Of a DNA stretch of 64,000 nucleotides, positions 16,508-24,425 are shown one piece after another. The notes under the pieces are model-generated. The model worked only from the letters and a program-made list of their open reading frames with translations, was not told the origin of the DNA and did no database searches. The stretch comes from Rhodobiaceae bacterium UBA4490 (lineage in GTDB: Bacteria; Pseudomonadota; Alphaproteobacteria; Parvibaculales; Parvibaculaceae). The stretch lies in assembly GCA_002389665.1 (NCBI GenBank), contig DGNO01000003.1, positions 430,298 to 494,297 on the forward strand, read 5' to 3'. The translations under genes and the position numbers were made by a program. The first letter of the stretch is position 1, and each line of letters begins with the position of its first letter.

Positions 16508-17742
16508 TACACCATTCCCTGACACATTTCGGCCAGCACCTTAAGGCGGCGGGGCTGGGCAACATAAGGATTGCTCTCGTCCCAAGCATACCCCGCCAAA
16601 ATCGAACAGATCATCCGCTGAATGTCCGGGTTGCGGTTGGCGGAGAAAATAACGTCCTGCAGCTCGCCGGAATACCAGCTCGTTACGAAGTTCCGGAAGG
16701 TCTCGACACCGGTTTTAAGCGGCTTGGCAAATTCCGCTTCCCAATCCGCTTGAGGTTCCGCCGCGCCACGGCAGAGCAGTCCGGCGGCGAGTGAGGCCGA
16801 TTTCAGCGCGATCGTCACGCCGGAGGAAAAGACCGGATCAAGAAACTCTCCAGCATTGCCGAGAAGCGCAAAGTTTTTCCCGTGCAGCGAGGAGACTTTG
16901 GAGGAGTATCCCGCAATGCTGCGCACCGGCATATGGTATTCCGCGTTGGCCAAAGTGACCGCAAGAGCAGGCGCTTCCGCCACCAGCACCTTGAGAATGT
17001 CTTCGCTCTCTCCCTCACGTGCGGCGATGAAAGCCTCTTCGGCGACGACACCGAGCGAGCTTGTACCGTCGGAAAAAGGGATCAGCCAATACCAGACATC
17101 GCGGTGAACCGGATGCACGGTGATCAAAATCTTGTTCCGGTCGAAACCTGCCTCCGAAATACCGTCCTTCACATGCGTGAAAAGCGACCGGCGGACGGGG
17201 AAGTCAGAAGGCCGGTCCAGATCGAGGAGGCGCGGCAAGACGCGCCCGAAGCCGCTTGCATCCAGGCAAAAATCCGCCTTGATCGCACCGGCCCGCCCTT
17301 CAGCATCGCGGTAACCGAGCGTAAAGCCATCGTCACCGGGCTCCGCCTTTTCAATAGAATGGGCATAGCGGATATCGGCACCGGCTGCCGCTGCGCCATC
17401 CGCCAGCACCTTATCGAAGCGTGCGCGCTGAACCTGGAAAGTAGTGCCCCAGCCGGGTGAGAATTTATCCGTGAAGTCGAAAGCCGTTCGCCGCCCGCCA
17501 CATTCGAAGGCCGCACCATCCTTGCGCTGAAATCCTTCGGCGCTGACGGCCTCCAATAAACCTGCCTCTTCCAGAAATTTCATGGATTGCGGCAAAAGAC
17601 TTTCGCCTATCGAAAAGCGGGGAAAGACTTCTCGCTCCAGCACCACAACGTTCCGGCCCGCGCGGGCCAACATCGCCGCGGCAACCGCCCCGGCAGGCCC
17701 CGCACCGATGACCGCAATTTCACAACGCTCAACTTGCCCCAT
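16507..17742 (-). CDS. Flavin-dependent halogenase-like oxidoreductase
   Basis: A 411-residue flavoprotein. VIGAGPAGA (residues 11-19) binds FAD, and PRFSIGESLLP (41-51) is typical of the tryptophan-halogenase/geranylgeranyl-reductase group. WYWLIP at 217-222 fits the WxWxIP halogenase motif, and KDGAAF (K74) resembles the KxGxxF block with the catalytic Lys. Relatives sit in xanthomonadin and flexirubin clusters, and some of those pigments are halogenated. It may instead hydroxylate or oxidise the aryl ring. No flavin reductase gene is adjacent. It overlaps the MMPL gene by 14 bases. Confidence 0.85.
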   Translation of the reverse strand: MGQVERCEIAVIGAGPAGAVAAAMLARAGRNVVVLEREVFPRFSIGESLLPQSMKFLEEAGLLEAVSAEGFQRKDGAAFECGGRRTAFDFTDKFSPGWGTTFQVQRARFDKVLADGAAAAGADIRYAHSIEKAEPGDDGFTLGYRDAEGRAGAIKADFCLDASGFGRVLPRLLDLDRPSDFPVRRSLFTHVKDGISEAGFDRNKILITVHPVHRDVWYWLIPFSDGTSSLGVVAEEAFIAAREGESEDILKVLVAEAPALAVTLANAEYHMPVRSIAGYSSKVSSLHGKNFALLGNAGEFLDPVFSSGVTIALKSASLAAGLLCRGAAEPQADWEAEFAKPLKTGVETFRNFVTSWYSGELQDVIFSANRNPDIQRMICSILAGYAWDESNPYVAQPRRLKVLAEMCQGMV

Positions 17743-20155
17743 TTCCCCCGTCCCCAGTCAAATAGACTCCCCCAGCCGTTGCCACTAGCGCAGCGGCCAC
17801 AATCCCCGTAAAAACAGTGACGCCGAACGCATGGATAGCCGCCGTCTGCGAAAACGCCAGCAGACCGAATGCCAGCACTGTCGTCAGCGCAGAGAGCAGA
17901 ACCGCCAGCATCGTGGCCGCATTCTGCGCGCCTGCTTCTTTGAAGAAGATGCCATAATCCACCCCGATGCCGAGCACCAGAATAAGCGCCATAATGTGGA
18001 AAAGCGAGAAGCTGCCTGCGGTGAGCCCTAAAAGGCCAAGCGCGGCCAAAGCCGCCGCTACGGGCGGCGCCATGATAAGGATCATGGCCTTGCCGCCATA
18101 TTTCCAGAACAAGAGCCCCACGACGAGAATGTAGGAAAGTGCGGCGAGAACCATAAGCTGGCGGCGGTATTCTCCGAAAAGCCGGGAATAGGTGCCGGCA
18201 GTATCCACAAGCTCGGCGCCCTCGATACCTGAGGTAAGCTGCATCAGAGCCTCAACATCTCCCACCTGCCTCAACTCGATTACCGAGCGGTGAAGGCCGC
18301 CGCGCACGCCAAGGTAAAGATGGCGGTAGGGGGTGGAGGCAGCGCTTTCCAGCCAGGCTTCCAGTGTGAGGGCGGGGCCTGCCTCTTTCAAAGAACCGAG
18401 GTAACTAGAAAGAGTTTGCGGCCTCAGCCCAACCGTTTCCTGCAATTTGCTCCGGATATTTTCTTTGTCGAGGAAGCCGATCAGCTTTCTCCGTGTTTTC
18501 TGCTGCTTTTCTTGCGAGGGAACAAAGCGGCTTAAGGACAAGAGCTCTTCGGTCTGCGTTTCCTGCAATGCGCTGCGGAGCTGTTCTTCTCTCGCCAAAA
18601 GTTCTTCGGTGGAACGGCCCGCCACAATCAGATATTGGCTGGCCCTTTTTTGGTCCAGTACCTGTTCTATTTGGGCCTGTTCGGCCACGACATCAGGGTC
18701 AAGCGTCTGCAAAAGACGCACATCATCCTGCGGCGTGAGCTGGGTGATGCCTGCCAGAAGAATGAGTGTGGTGCCTGCAAGCCCGCCGAGCCATCCCATG
18801 CGCGGCATTTTCCGCCAGAAGGCTGCATAATGTTCGATGGCGCGCTGTACGGCTGGCGCAACCGCACGGGTCCCGAGAGGAAGATGCGGAAACCACAGGC
18901 ACACCGTGAGATAGGAGGCAATGAGCCCTGCGGCCGAGAACATCGCCATTTGGCGCAGACCGGGAAAAGGGGCGAGCCACATGCCCGCAAAACCAATCAG
19001 CGTTGTCGCAAGACCAAGTGAAATGCCGGGGAAGATTTTACTAAGGGCGGCCTCGCCGGTAACTGGCGTGCCCGGCCTGGTCTTCTCGCAAAGAAAATGG
19101 AAAACATAATCGACCGAAATACCGACAAGGCTGCCGCCAAAGACTAGCGTGAGGAGATGGATTTCACCGAAAATGAAAAGGCAGGCGGCCAGCCCCGCCA
19201 TTACACCGATGCCAATGGTCAGCACCGCCGCCAGCAGAGGAAGCGCGGAGCGGAAGACGCAAACGACCAGCAAAACAACCCCCGCAAGTGAGCCAAGGCC
19301 GACGGTGGAAATTTCCGAGCGCGCCTGCGCTGCGCCCCGCGCCGCATGCCGCGCAACGCCGACACTGTAGAGCCGAGCATCCGGCGCCTTACGGCTTAGT
19401 TCTTCTTGCGCACGTTCAAGCGCCGCTGAGAACGCCGCCTGCCCATCGAGAGAAAAGGGCGATTGCGCCAAAAGGTAATAGAGCGGCATATAAAACCGCC
19501 CTTCCCATTCATAATACCGCCCGCTTTTTTCCATACGCAGCGTGGCAGGCACATCCGGCAAGGTGTTTTCCAGAAAATCCGGTAAAAGCAGTAGCGGGTC
19601 CGTCTCGATCAGATCGGAACTGAGAAAACCTGCCGGATTGGCATAAGCCCGCGCGACGGTCTCGACGAGCTTATCCGCATCGCCGCTTTCAAGCGTTCGT
19701 CGCATGGCGGGACCGGCAAGGCCGTGTCGGTGCTGCGCATAGAACGCGAAACCGGCCTCTTGTTCGGCACGGCTCGGCGGCGAGATCTCTTCAAGAAAAG
19801 ATTGTCCTTCGAGAGCGTCTCGCACCGCCTTTTCGGCTGATTGCGCTTTGTCAGGGCTGTCCGCCTCCACCAGCAGAATGAGATGCCGCTCGAATTCTTT
19901 GCGCCGTTTTTCAATCACCGCTTCGAGATCCGGTGCGCGGGCACTTTCAGGCAGAAGGTTGACGAGATCGACATTGATGGCGCCGCCCGGCGCAAGCCGA
20001 AGGGCAACACCGCCCATCATCGCGGCAATAAGGATCAGCCAGACCCATGGCGCTGCCCGGCGAAGACTGTCTTTACTCTTCGAAATAGCGCCGCTCCTCC
20101 GCCGTGAGCTCCGACGGTTCAGGCCGGTATTTACTGAAACGGATTTCGGTTTCAT
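17729..20155 (-). CDS. MMPL/RND-type exporter of the aryl polyene cluster
   Basis: An 808-residue inner-membrane transporter with two MMPL halves. Each half has a large periplasmic loop (about residues 65-230 and 465-640) followed by five hydrophobic segments, such as VGLGSLAGVVLLVVCVF and FGGSLVGISVDYVFHF; the second half has the matching VLGIGVDYGIFFKEAG. Acidic residues in these segments suggest proton coupling. It probably moves the pigment lipid out of the inner membrane. The assigned ATG lies 83 bases inside the LolA-like gene; no alternative start codon lies in the first ~35 codons, so the long overlap seems real. Confidence 0.88.
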   Translation of the reverse strand: MKPKSVSVNTGLNRRSSRRRSGAISKSKDSLRRAAPWVWLILIAAMMGGVALRLAPGGAINVDLVNLLPESARAPDLEAVIEKRRKEFERHLILLVEADSPDKAQSAEKAVRDALEGQSFLEEISPPSRAEQEAGFAFYAQHRHGLAGPAMRRTLESGDADKLVETVARAYANPAGFLSSDLIETDPLLLLPDFLENTLPDVPATLRMEKSGRYYEWEGRFYMPLYYLLAQSPFSLDGQAAFSAALERAQEELSRKAPDARLYSVGVARHAARGAAQARSEISTVGLGSLAGVVLLVVCVFRSALPLLAAVLTIGIGVMAGLAACLFIFGEIHLLTLVFGGSLVGISVDYVFHFLCEKTRPGTPVTGEAALSKIFPGISLGLATTLIGFAGMWLAPFPGLRQMAMFSAAGLIASYLTVCLWFPHLPLGTRAVAPAVQRAIEHYAAFWRKMPRMGWLGGLAGTTLILLAGITQLTPQDDVRLLQTLDPDVVAEQAQIEQVLDQKRASQYLIVAGRSTEELLAREEQLRSALQETQTEELLSLSRFVPSQEKQQKTRRKLIGFLDKENIRSKLQETVGLRPQTLSSYLGSLKEAGPALTLEAWLESAASTPYRHLYLGVRGGLHRSVIELRQVGDVEALMQLTSGIEGAELVDTAGTYSRLFGEYRRQLMVLAALSYILVVGLLFWKYGGKAMILIMAPPVAAALAALGLLGLTAGSFSLFHIMALILVLGIGVDYGIFFKEAGAQNAATMLAVLLSALTTVLAFGLLAFSQTAAIHAFGVTVFTGIVAAALVATAGGVYLTGDGGNGAS

Positions 20156-20717
20156 CTCCCCCCGCCTCTTTCACCGTCAGTCCGCGCAGCCGGTCATCGC
20201 CGGAAAGCCGAATGGTCTCGACGACACCGGCCAGCGCGTCGCCGCGCGGGGTCAGAACAACCTGCCAGCCGTCTTCCACCAGCGCGGTTTCCATCTCGAA
20301 GCGGTCCTCGAGAGCGGCGAGGTCGCCAGAGAGAACCGGCACGAGAATGGAAACAAGACTTGAAAGTGCGGGACGGGCGGAGAGCGGCACGCGCTCTTTG
20401 TCTTCGCCCTCTTCCCATTCACTCACATGGGTGGAAGTCAGCACGAGATTGACCGGGTAAGGTTTCTCAATGAGCCAAGCGATACCCTCTTCTTTCGTAA
20501 AGATCAGCGAGCCTTGCGAGGAGAGCGGACGGGAGAGAACAGCCATATGGCGGCTTTGCGTGAATTGCGCGCGCACGACCGGCATGGTTTGCAGCGCCTC
20601 TTTGATGCCGGGTATCGCGGCAGATGTGTCACCTTCTTGCGGCGCGGCCTGCACCGGCAGCAGCGCCAACCAGAACGCGGCGAAAAGCACTGCGATCATG
20701 GCAGGCTTCGTACTCAT
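20073..20717 (-). CDS. LolA-like outer-membrane lipoprotein carrier
   Basis: A 214-residue periplasmic protein with a Sec signal (MIAVLFAAFWLALLPVQAA). The mature half opens with TMPVVRAQFTQSRHMAVLSRPLSSQGSL, as in LolA-type carriers that shuttle lipids or lipoproteins. Members of this branch (COG2834) are standard in aryl polyene clusters. It probably carries the lipid-linked pigment across the periplasm in partnership with the MMPL pump and DUF3261 lipoprotein. The start overlaps the thioesterase stop by four bases. Confidence 0.86.
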   Translation of the reverse strand: MSTKPAMIAVLFAAFWLALLPVQAAPQEGDTSAAIPGIKEALQTMPVVRAQFTQSRHMAVLSRPLSSQGSLIFTKEEGIAWLIEKPYPVNLVLTSTHVSEWEEGEDKERVPLSARPALSSLVSILVPVLSGDLAALEDRFEMETALVEDGWQVVLTPRGDALAGVVETIRLSGDDRLRGLTVKEAGGDETEIRFSKYRPEPSELTAEERRYFEE

Positions 20718-21142
20718 GCGGGCATCCCCAGCTTTTCGGCAAGAACGGGCGGCGTGCCCAGATAAAGCTCGCCCGTCTCCATCGTCACCGGAACCATCAC
20801 CGTGTGGCCTTTCGTCAGCCGTTCACCGGTTTGCGCGTCTCTTACCTCATAGCCAATCTTCATCCTGAGATCGTATTCCAAAAGCTTCGCACGCACTTTC
20901 AGCTTCTGGCCGAGGCGTGCGGGTTTGATATAGCGCAGATGCACATCCACCACGGGCCAGGCATAGCCGGACTCTTTCATCTCGCTGTAATTATAGGCGA
21001 ACATATCCAGCAACGCGCCGCGCGCGATTTCGAAATATTTCAGGTAGTGGCCATGCCAGGCGACTTCCATGAGGTCGACATCATGGAAAGGAACCTGAAC
21101 CGTCACTTCCGCTTCGGGCAACGAAACTTTTTCGCCTGTCAT
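20714..21142 (-). CDS. Acyl-CoA/ACP thioesterase (4HBT family)
   Basis: A 142-residue hot-dog thioesterase. VPFHDVDLMEVAWHGHYLKYFEIAR contains the Asp and the catalytic-loop His typical of 4-hydroxybenzoyl-CoA thioesterase relatives. Its job may be to release a finished or stalled acyl chain from the ACP, or to proofread. Aryl polyene clusters commonly include one such gene. It is coupled to both neighbours by four-base overlaps. Confidence 0.85.
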   Translation of the reverse strand: MTGEKVSLPEAEVTVQVPFHDVDLMEVAWHGHYLKYFEIARGALLDMFAYNYSEMKESGYAWPVVDVHLRYIKPARLGQKLKVRAKLLEYDLRMKIGYEVRDAQTGERLTKGHTVMVPVTMETGELYLGTPPVLAEKLGMPA

Positions 21143-22689
21143 TTAGTTTCCTCATAAAGCGGCCAATGCGCTTCTTGAATGAGCGCCGTAAATTGCCGCA
21201 GCTCCTCCTCCAGCGGGCGGTCTTCTTCCAGCAGCGTGTACCGGCTGCGCACTTCCTCGAGAAATTGCTTCAGATCGCCGCCCAAAATTTTCTCCTCCGG
21301 CGTCATGGTCTGGCGCAGTGCAGCGCCCTGCACACTTGCCAGAAGCTGCGCCGCCGTCACCTGCTCGGTGAGCTGCAGCACACGCAGGCAATCCCGCGCG
21401 GCAATCGTACCCATGCTGACCTTGTCCTGATTGTGGCATTCCGTGGAGCGGGAGAAAACACTTGCCGGCATGGTGAGCTTCAAGGCCTCAGCGGTCCAGG
21501 CCGAAGCCCCGATTTGCACGGCTTTAAAGCCGTGATTGATCGCCGCGCGTGCCCCCGTAGCGCCGGAAAGATTAGCCGGCAGGCCATGATTGAATTTCGT
21601 GTCCACAAGAAGCGCCATTTGCCGGTCCAGAAGGTCGGCCAGATTGGCAACACAGTTTTTTAGACTGTCGGCGACAAAGGCCACATGCCCGCCATAGAAA
21701 TGTCCGCCATGGAGCACATGTTCCCCTTCCCCATCGATAATGGGATTGTCGTTCGCACTGTTGAGTTCCGTTTCGAGAAACTGCCGCATCCAAGGCAGGC
21801 TGTCCTGCAGAACGCCGATCACATGAGGCGCGCAGCGAATGGAATAACGATCCTGCAGACGCGCCGGATTGCGGGGCGGTTCACCGCTTGCCAGATCCGA
21901 TCTGATCCAGGACGCGATCTGCCCCTGGCCGGGATGCGGTTTTGCTTCGAAGAGGCGGCTGTCGAAGTGAAAGCCGTTTCCGGCAATTGCTACCGTCGTA
22001 AGCGCAGTCAGGCGCGCCGCCAGCCGGGCAAGATAATCCGCGCGTTTAAACGCCTCGCACATCAAGGCGGTCATGACCGCCGTGCCGTTCATGATCGCAA
22101 GGCCCTCTTTCGGGCGGAGATGAAGCGGCTCCATACCAAGCGCCGCATGAATGTCTGCCGCCGGCACTTGCCTTCCCTTCCACAGCGCATTGCGCTCACC
22201 GATAAGCAAGGCGGCGACATAGGACAAAGGTGTCAGATCGCCGCTCGCCCCGACCGATCCTTCTGCGGGAATAAGCGGTACAATGTCTTCATTGAGAAAA
22301 AGAACGAGCCGCTCCAGAATCTCCCAGCGCACGCCCGAATAACCTGCCGCAAGCGAGGCAAGACGGGTGACGAGCACGGCGCGGGCAAGCTCCGCGCTCA
22401 AATGCGCGCCAAGTCCGCAGCCATGAAAACGGGTTAGGTGCAGTGGCAGCTCTTCGACCAAATCGGCGGGAATGTCGACGGTGCAGGAATCGCCATATCC
22501 GGTTGTCACCCCATAGATGCGTCCATCTTCTTCCAGGAGCCTGTCGAGAAACGCCGCGCCTTTCGTCACGCGCGCGCGGAAAGAGGGTGCCTGCGACAGC
22601 GCGACCGGTGCGCGGCCGCCCGCCACGCGGCAGACATCCTCAATCGTCAGCGCGGCCTCACCGATGATGACGGGGGTGCTTGTTGTCAT
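21139..22689 (-). CDS. Aromatic amino acid ammonia-lyase (HAL/TAL/PAL family)
   Basis: A 516-residue MIO-dependent ammonia-lyase. The self-forming prosthetic triad A148-S149-G150 sits in VGASGDLTPLSY. Y59 (YGVTTGYG) matches the lid tyrosine. The product is likely an arylacrylate that primes the polyene. The substrate-selectivity pair, which is His-Leu in tyrosine ammonia-lyase and Phe-Leu in phenylalanine ammonia-lyase, reads Phe88-His89 (TRFHGCG) here, so substrate cannot be assigned from it. It abuts the acyltransferase gene without a gap. Confidence 0.88.
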   Translation of the reverse strand: MTTSTPVIIGEAALTIEDVCRVAGGRAPVALSQAPSFRARVTKGAAFLDRLLEEDGRIYGVTTGYGDSCTVDIPADLVEELPLHLTRFHGCGLGAHLSAELARAVLVTRLASLAAGYSGVRWEILERLVLFLNEDIVPLIPAEGSVGASGDLTPLSYVAALLIGERNALWKGRQVPAADIHAALGMEPLHLRPKEGLAIMNGTAVMTALMCEAFKRADYLARLAARLTALTTVAIAGNGFHFDSRLFEAKPHPGQGQIASWIRSDLASGEPPRNPARLQDRYSIRCAPHVIGVLQDSLPWMRQFLETELNSANDNPIIDGEGEHVLHGGHFYGGHVAFVADSLKNCVANLADLLDRQMALLVDTKFNHGLPANLSGATGARAAINHGFKAVQIGASAWTAEALKLTMPASVFSRSTECHNQDKVSMGTIAARDCLRVLQLTEQVTAAQLLASVQGAALRQTMTPEEKILGGDLKQFLEEVRSRYTLLEEDRPLEEELRQFTALIQEAHWPLYEETK

Positions 22690-23685
22690 TTATCTGTCCA
22701 CACTCTTACTGAATGATCCGGAATTTCCGGCACGCGGCGCCTGATTCCAGAAATCGAAAAAATTGAACCATTGAAACGGCGCTCTGACGGCGTGAAATTC
22801 GAGCCGCCGGGCAAAGGCTTCGATGTGTGACTGCAGAACCTTTTCCCGGTTCGCGCGGGGAAGCTCGATACGCTCCGCAAAGGGCTCGATGATGACGCGG
22901 TGCTTGCGGCCTTTCTTGATGCAAAAGATCAATTGCACCGGGCACTGAAACAGTGAAGCGAGAATGTAGGGACCTTGCGGGAAGGGCGCGTCTTTGCCCA
23001 GAAACGGTGCCCAGCCATAACGGCCCGAGGCATCTTGCGGTGTACGGTCGCCGACAATGACAACGATCTCACCTTTATCGATCGCTTCTTGCAGGCGCAT
23101 GGCCGTTCCCGGCCCCACTTCCGTCGTTTGAAAGAGCGAGACGCGGGAACCTGGGTCGGCCTTGCTGATCAGCCGGTTGAAATTTTCCGAATGTTTGGTG
23201 TGCACCAATACATTCATCCGGATATGGCGGTGTTTCTGACCGAGTGCCCGGCAGACTTCCATATTTCCGAGATGAGAGGCGACCAAAAGAGCGCCACGTC
23301 CCTCATCCAGCAGCCGTTCGAAAATCTCGTCATTTTCGAACTCGACATCGCTAGGATCGATGTCGCCTCTCCAGGCGGCAATCTTATCGAGAATGGCTTG
23401 GCCGAACGCATAGAAATGCCAGAAGCTATCACGCCAGCCCGGCGCGCGCCCTAATGCTTCCCGGCCCGCAGCCGTCTTGTAGGCCCGTGTCAGAAAGCTG
23501 CGTGAAGCGCGCGATGCCTCTCCTGAGAAGAGGAAGAAATAGAAAATAACCGGCGCAAGCAAAACCGAAAACCCGGCCCGGCCCAGAACGCGGTATGCGG
23601 CAAGCATAATGCGGAGGCCGAGATAGACCCCGCGCTCTTCCAGGCTCGCCCAATGTTTGGGCGGCTCGCCATGGGGAGGCTTCAT
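22690..23685 (-). CDS. LpxL-like lipid A-type acyltransferase
   Basis: A 331-residue member of the lauroyl/myristoyl acyltransferase group (COG4261-like). HLGNME, with His and Glu spaced as in the HX4D/E active site, lies near residue 148. Later, VVIVGDRTPQ and FPQGPYILASLFQCPV are typical of the family. It may attach an acyl chain or the polyene to the lipid carrier of the pigment. The ATG at 23685 is preferred: it follows GGAGG and overlaps the previous stop as ATGA; an ATG five codons upstream is possible. Confidence 0.82.
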   Translation of the reverse strand: MKPPHGEPPKHWASLEERGVYLGLRIMLAAYRVLGRAGFSVLLAPVIFYFFLFSGEASRASRSFLTRAYKTAAGREALGRAPGWRDSFWHFYAFGQAILDKIAAWRGDIDPSDVEFENDEIFERLLDEGRGALLVASHLGNMEVCRALGQKHRHIRMNVLVHTKHSENFNRLISKADPGSRVSLFQTTEVGPGTAMRLQEAIDKGEIVVIVGDRTPQDASGRYGWAPFLGKDAPFPQGPYILASLFQCPVQLIFCIKKGRKHRVIIEPFAERIELPRANREKVLQSHIEAFARRLEFHAVRAPFQWFNFFDFWNQAPRAGNSGSFSKSVDR

Positions 23686-24425
23686 GTCGCCCTCCGCCAT
23701 TTGCGCAAGAGAAGGAAAGGCAGGCGCGCGATCATGCCGAGAACAAGCTTCGTATGCATGAGCGAGATCAGCGCATTGTCGGCCACAAGCCGGAAGTTGG
23801 AGCTACCGGCTTCGGGATAAATTACTTTAGTCGGTAACGATTTGATCGGCACGCCGGACCAATTAAGCCGGACAAGAATTTCTGGATCGAAATCCATCCG
23901 GTCCCCGAGCCGCGTGCGGGAAAGCAGCGGCAGAGTTTCCCGCAAGGGATAAACCCTGAACCCGCACATCGAATCTTCGATTTCGAAAGAAAGCGTTTCG
24001 ACCCAGATCCATATATGGGTGAAATAGCGCCCGATACGGCGGATGCCAGGCGCCGTTTCATCGAAGCGGGGCGCACCGCATATGACTGCGCCGGGTTCCT
24101 CCTGCGCCATTGCAAGGAAGCGGGGAATATCTTCCACATCGTGCTGGCCGTCGGCATCGATCTGCAGCGCATGCGTGTACCCTTGCGCTGCGGCGGCCCG
24201 CAGCGCCGTTTTCACCGCGCCGCCTTTGCCCGTATTCATCTCATGGCGGAGGAGCGTCACCTGCGGGCGCTTTGCGGCTTCCGCCAGCGCGTCTCTTTCT
24301 CTCGTACTGCCATCATCGACAAGAATGAGCGGTAAGCCGAGCGGTGCCACTTTCACCGCCAGGCGCTGGGCGGAGATGCCATGATTGAAAACAGGCACGA
24401 TGAGGCAAGGGCGAAAAAAACTCAT
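23682..24425 (-). CDS. Glycosyltransferase family 2
   Basis: A 247-residue GT2 enzyme. The nucleotide-sugar-binding start CLIVPVFNHG, ILVDDGST, and D90-A-D92 (QIDADGQHD) are all present. A C-terminal amphipathic helix (HTKLVLGMIARLPFLLLRKWRR) may anchor it to the membrane. It may glycosylate the phospholipid-like carrier or aryl head group of the pigment. The stop overlaps the next start by four bases. Confidence 0.87.
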   Translation of the reverse strand: MSFFRPCLIVPVFNHGISAQRLAVKVAPLGLPLILVDDGSTRERDALAEAAKRPQVTLLRHEMNTGKGGAVKTALRAAAAQGYTHALQIDADGQHDVEDIPRFLAMAQEEPGAVICGAPRFDETAPGIRRIGRYFTHIWIWVETLSFEIEDSMCGFRVYPLRETLPLLSRTRLGDRMDFDPEILVRLNWSGVPIKSLPTKVIYPEAGSSNFRLVADNALISLMHTKLVLGMIARLPFLLLRKWRRAT

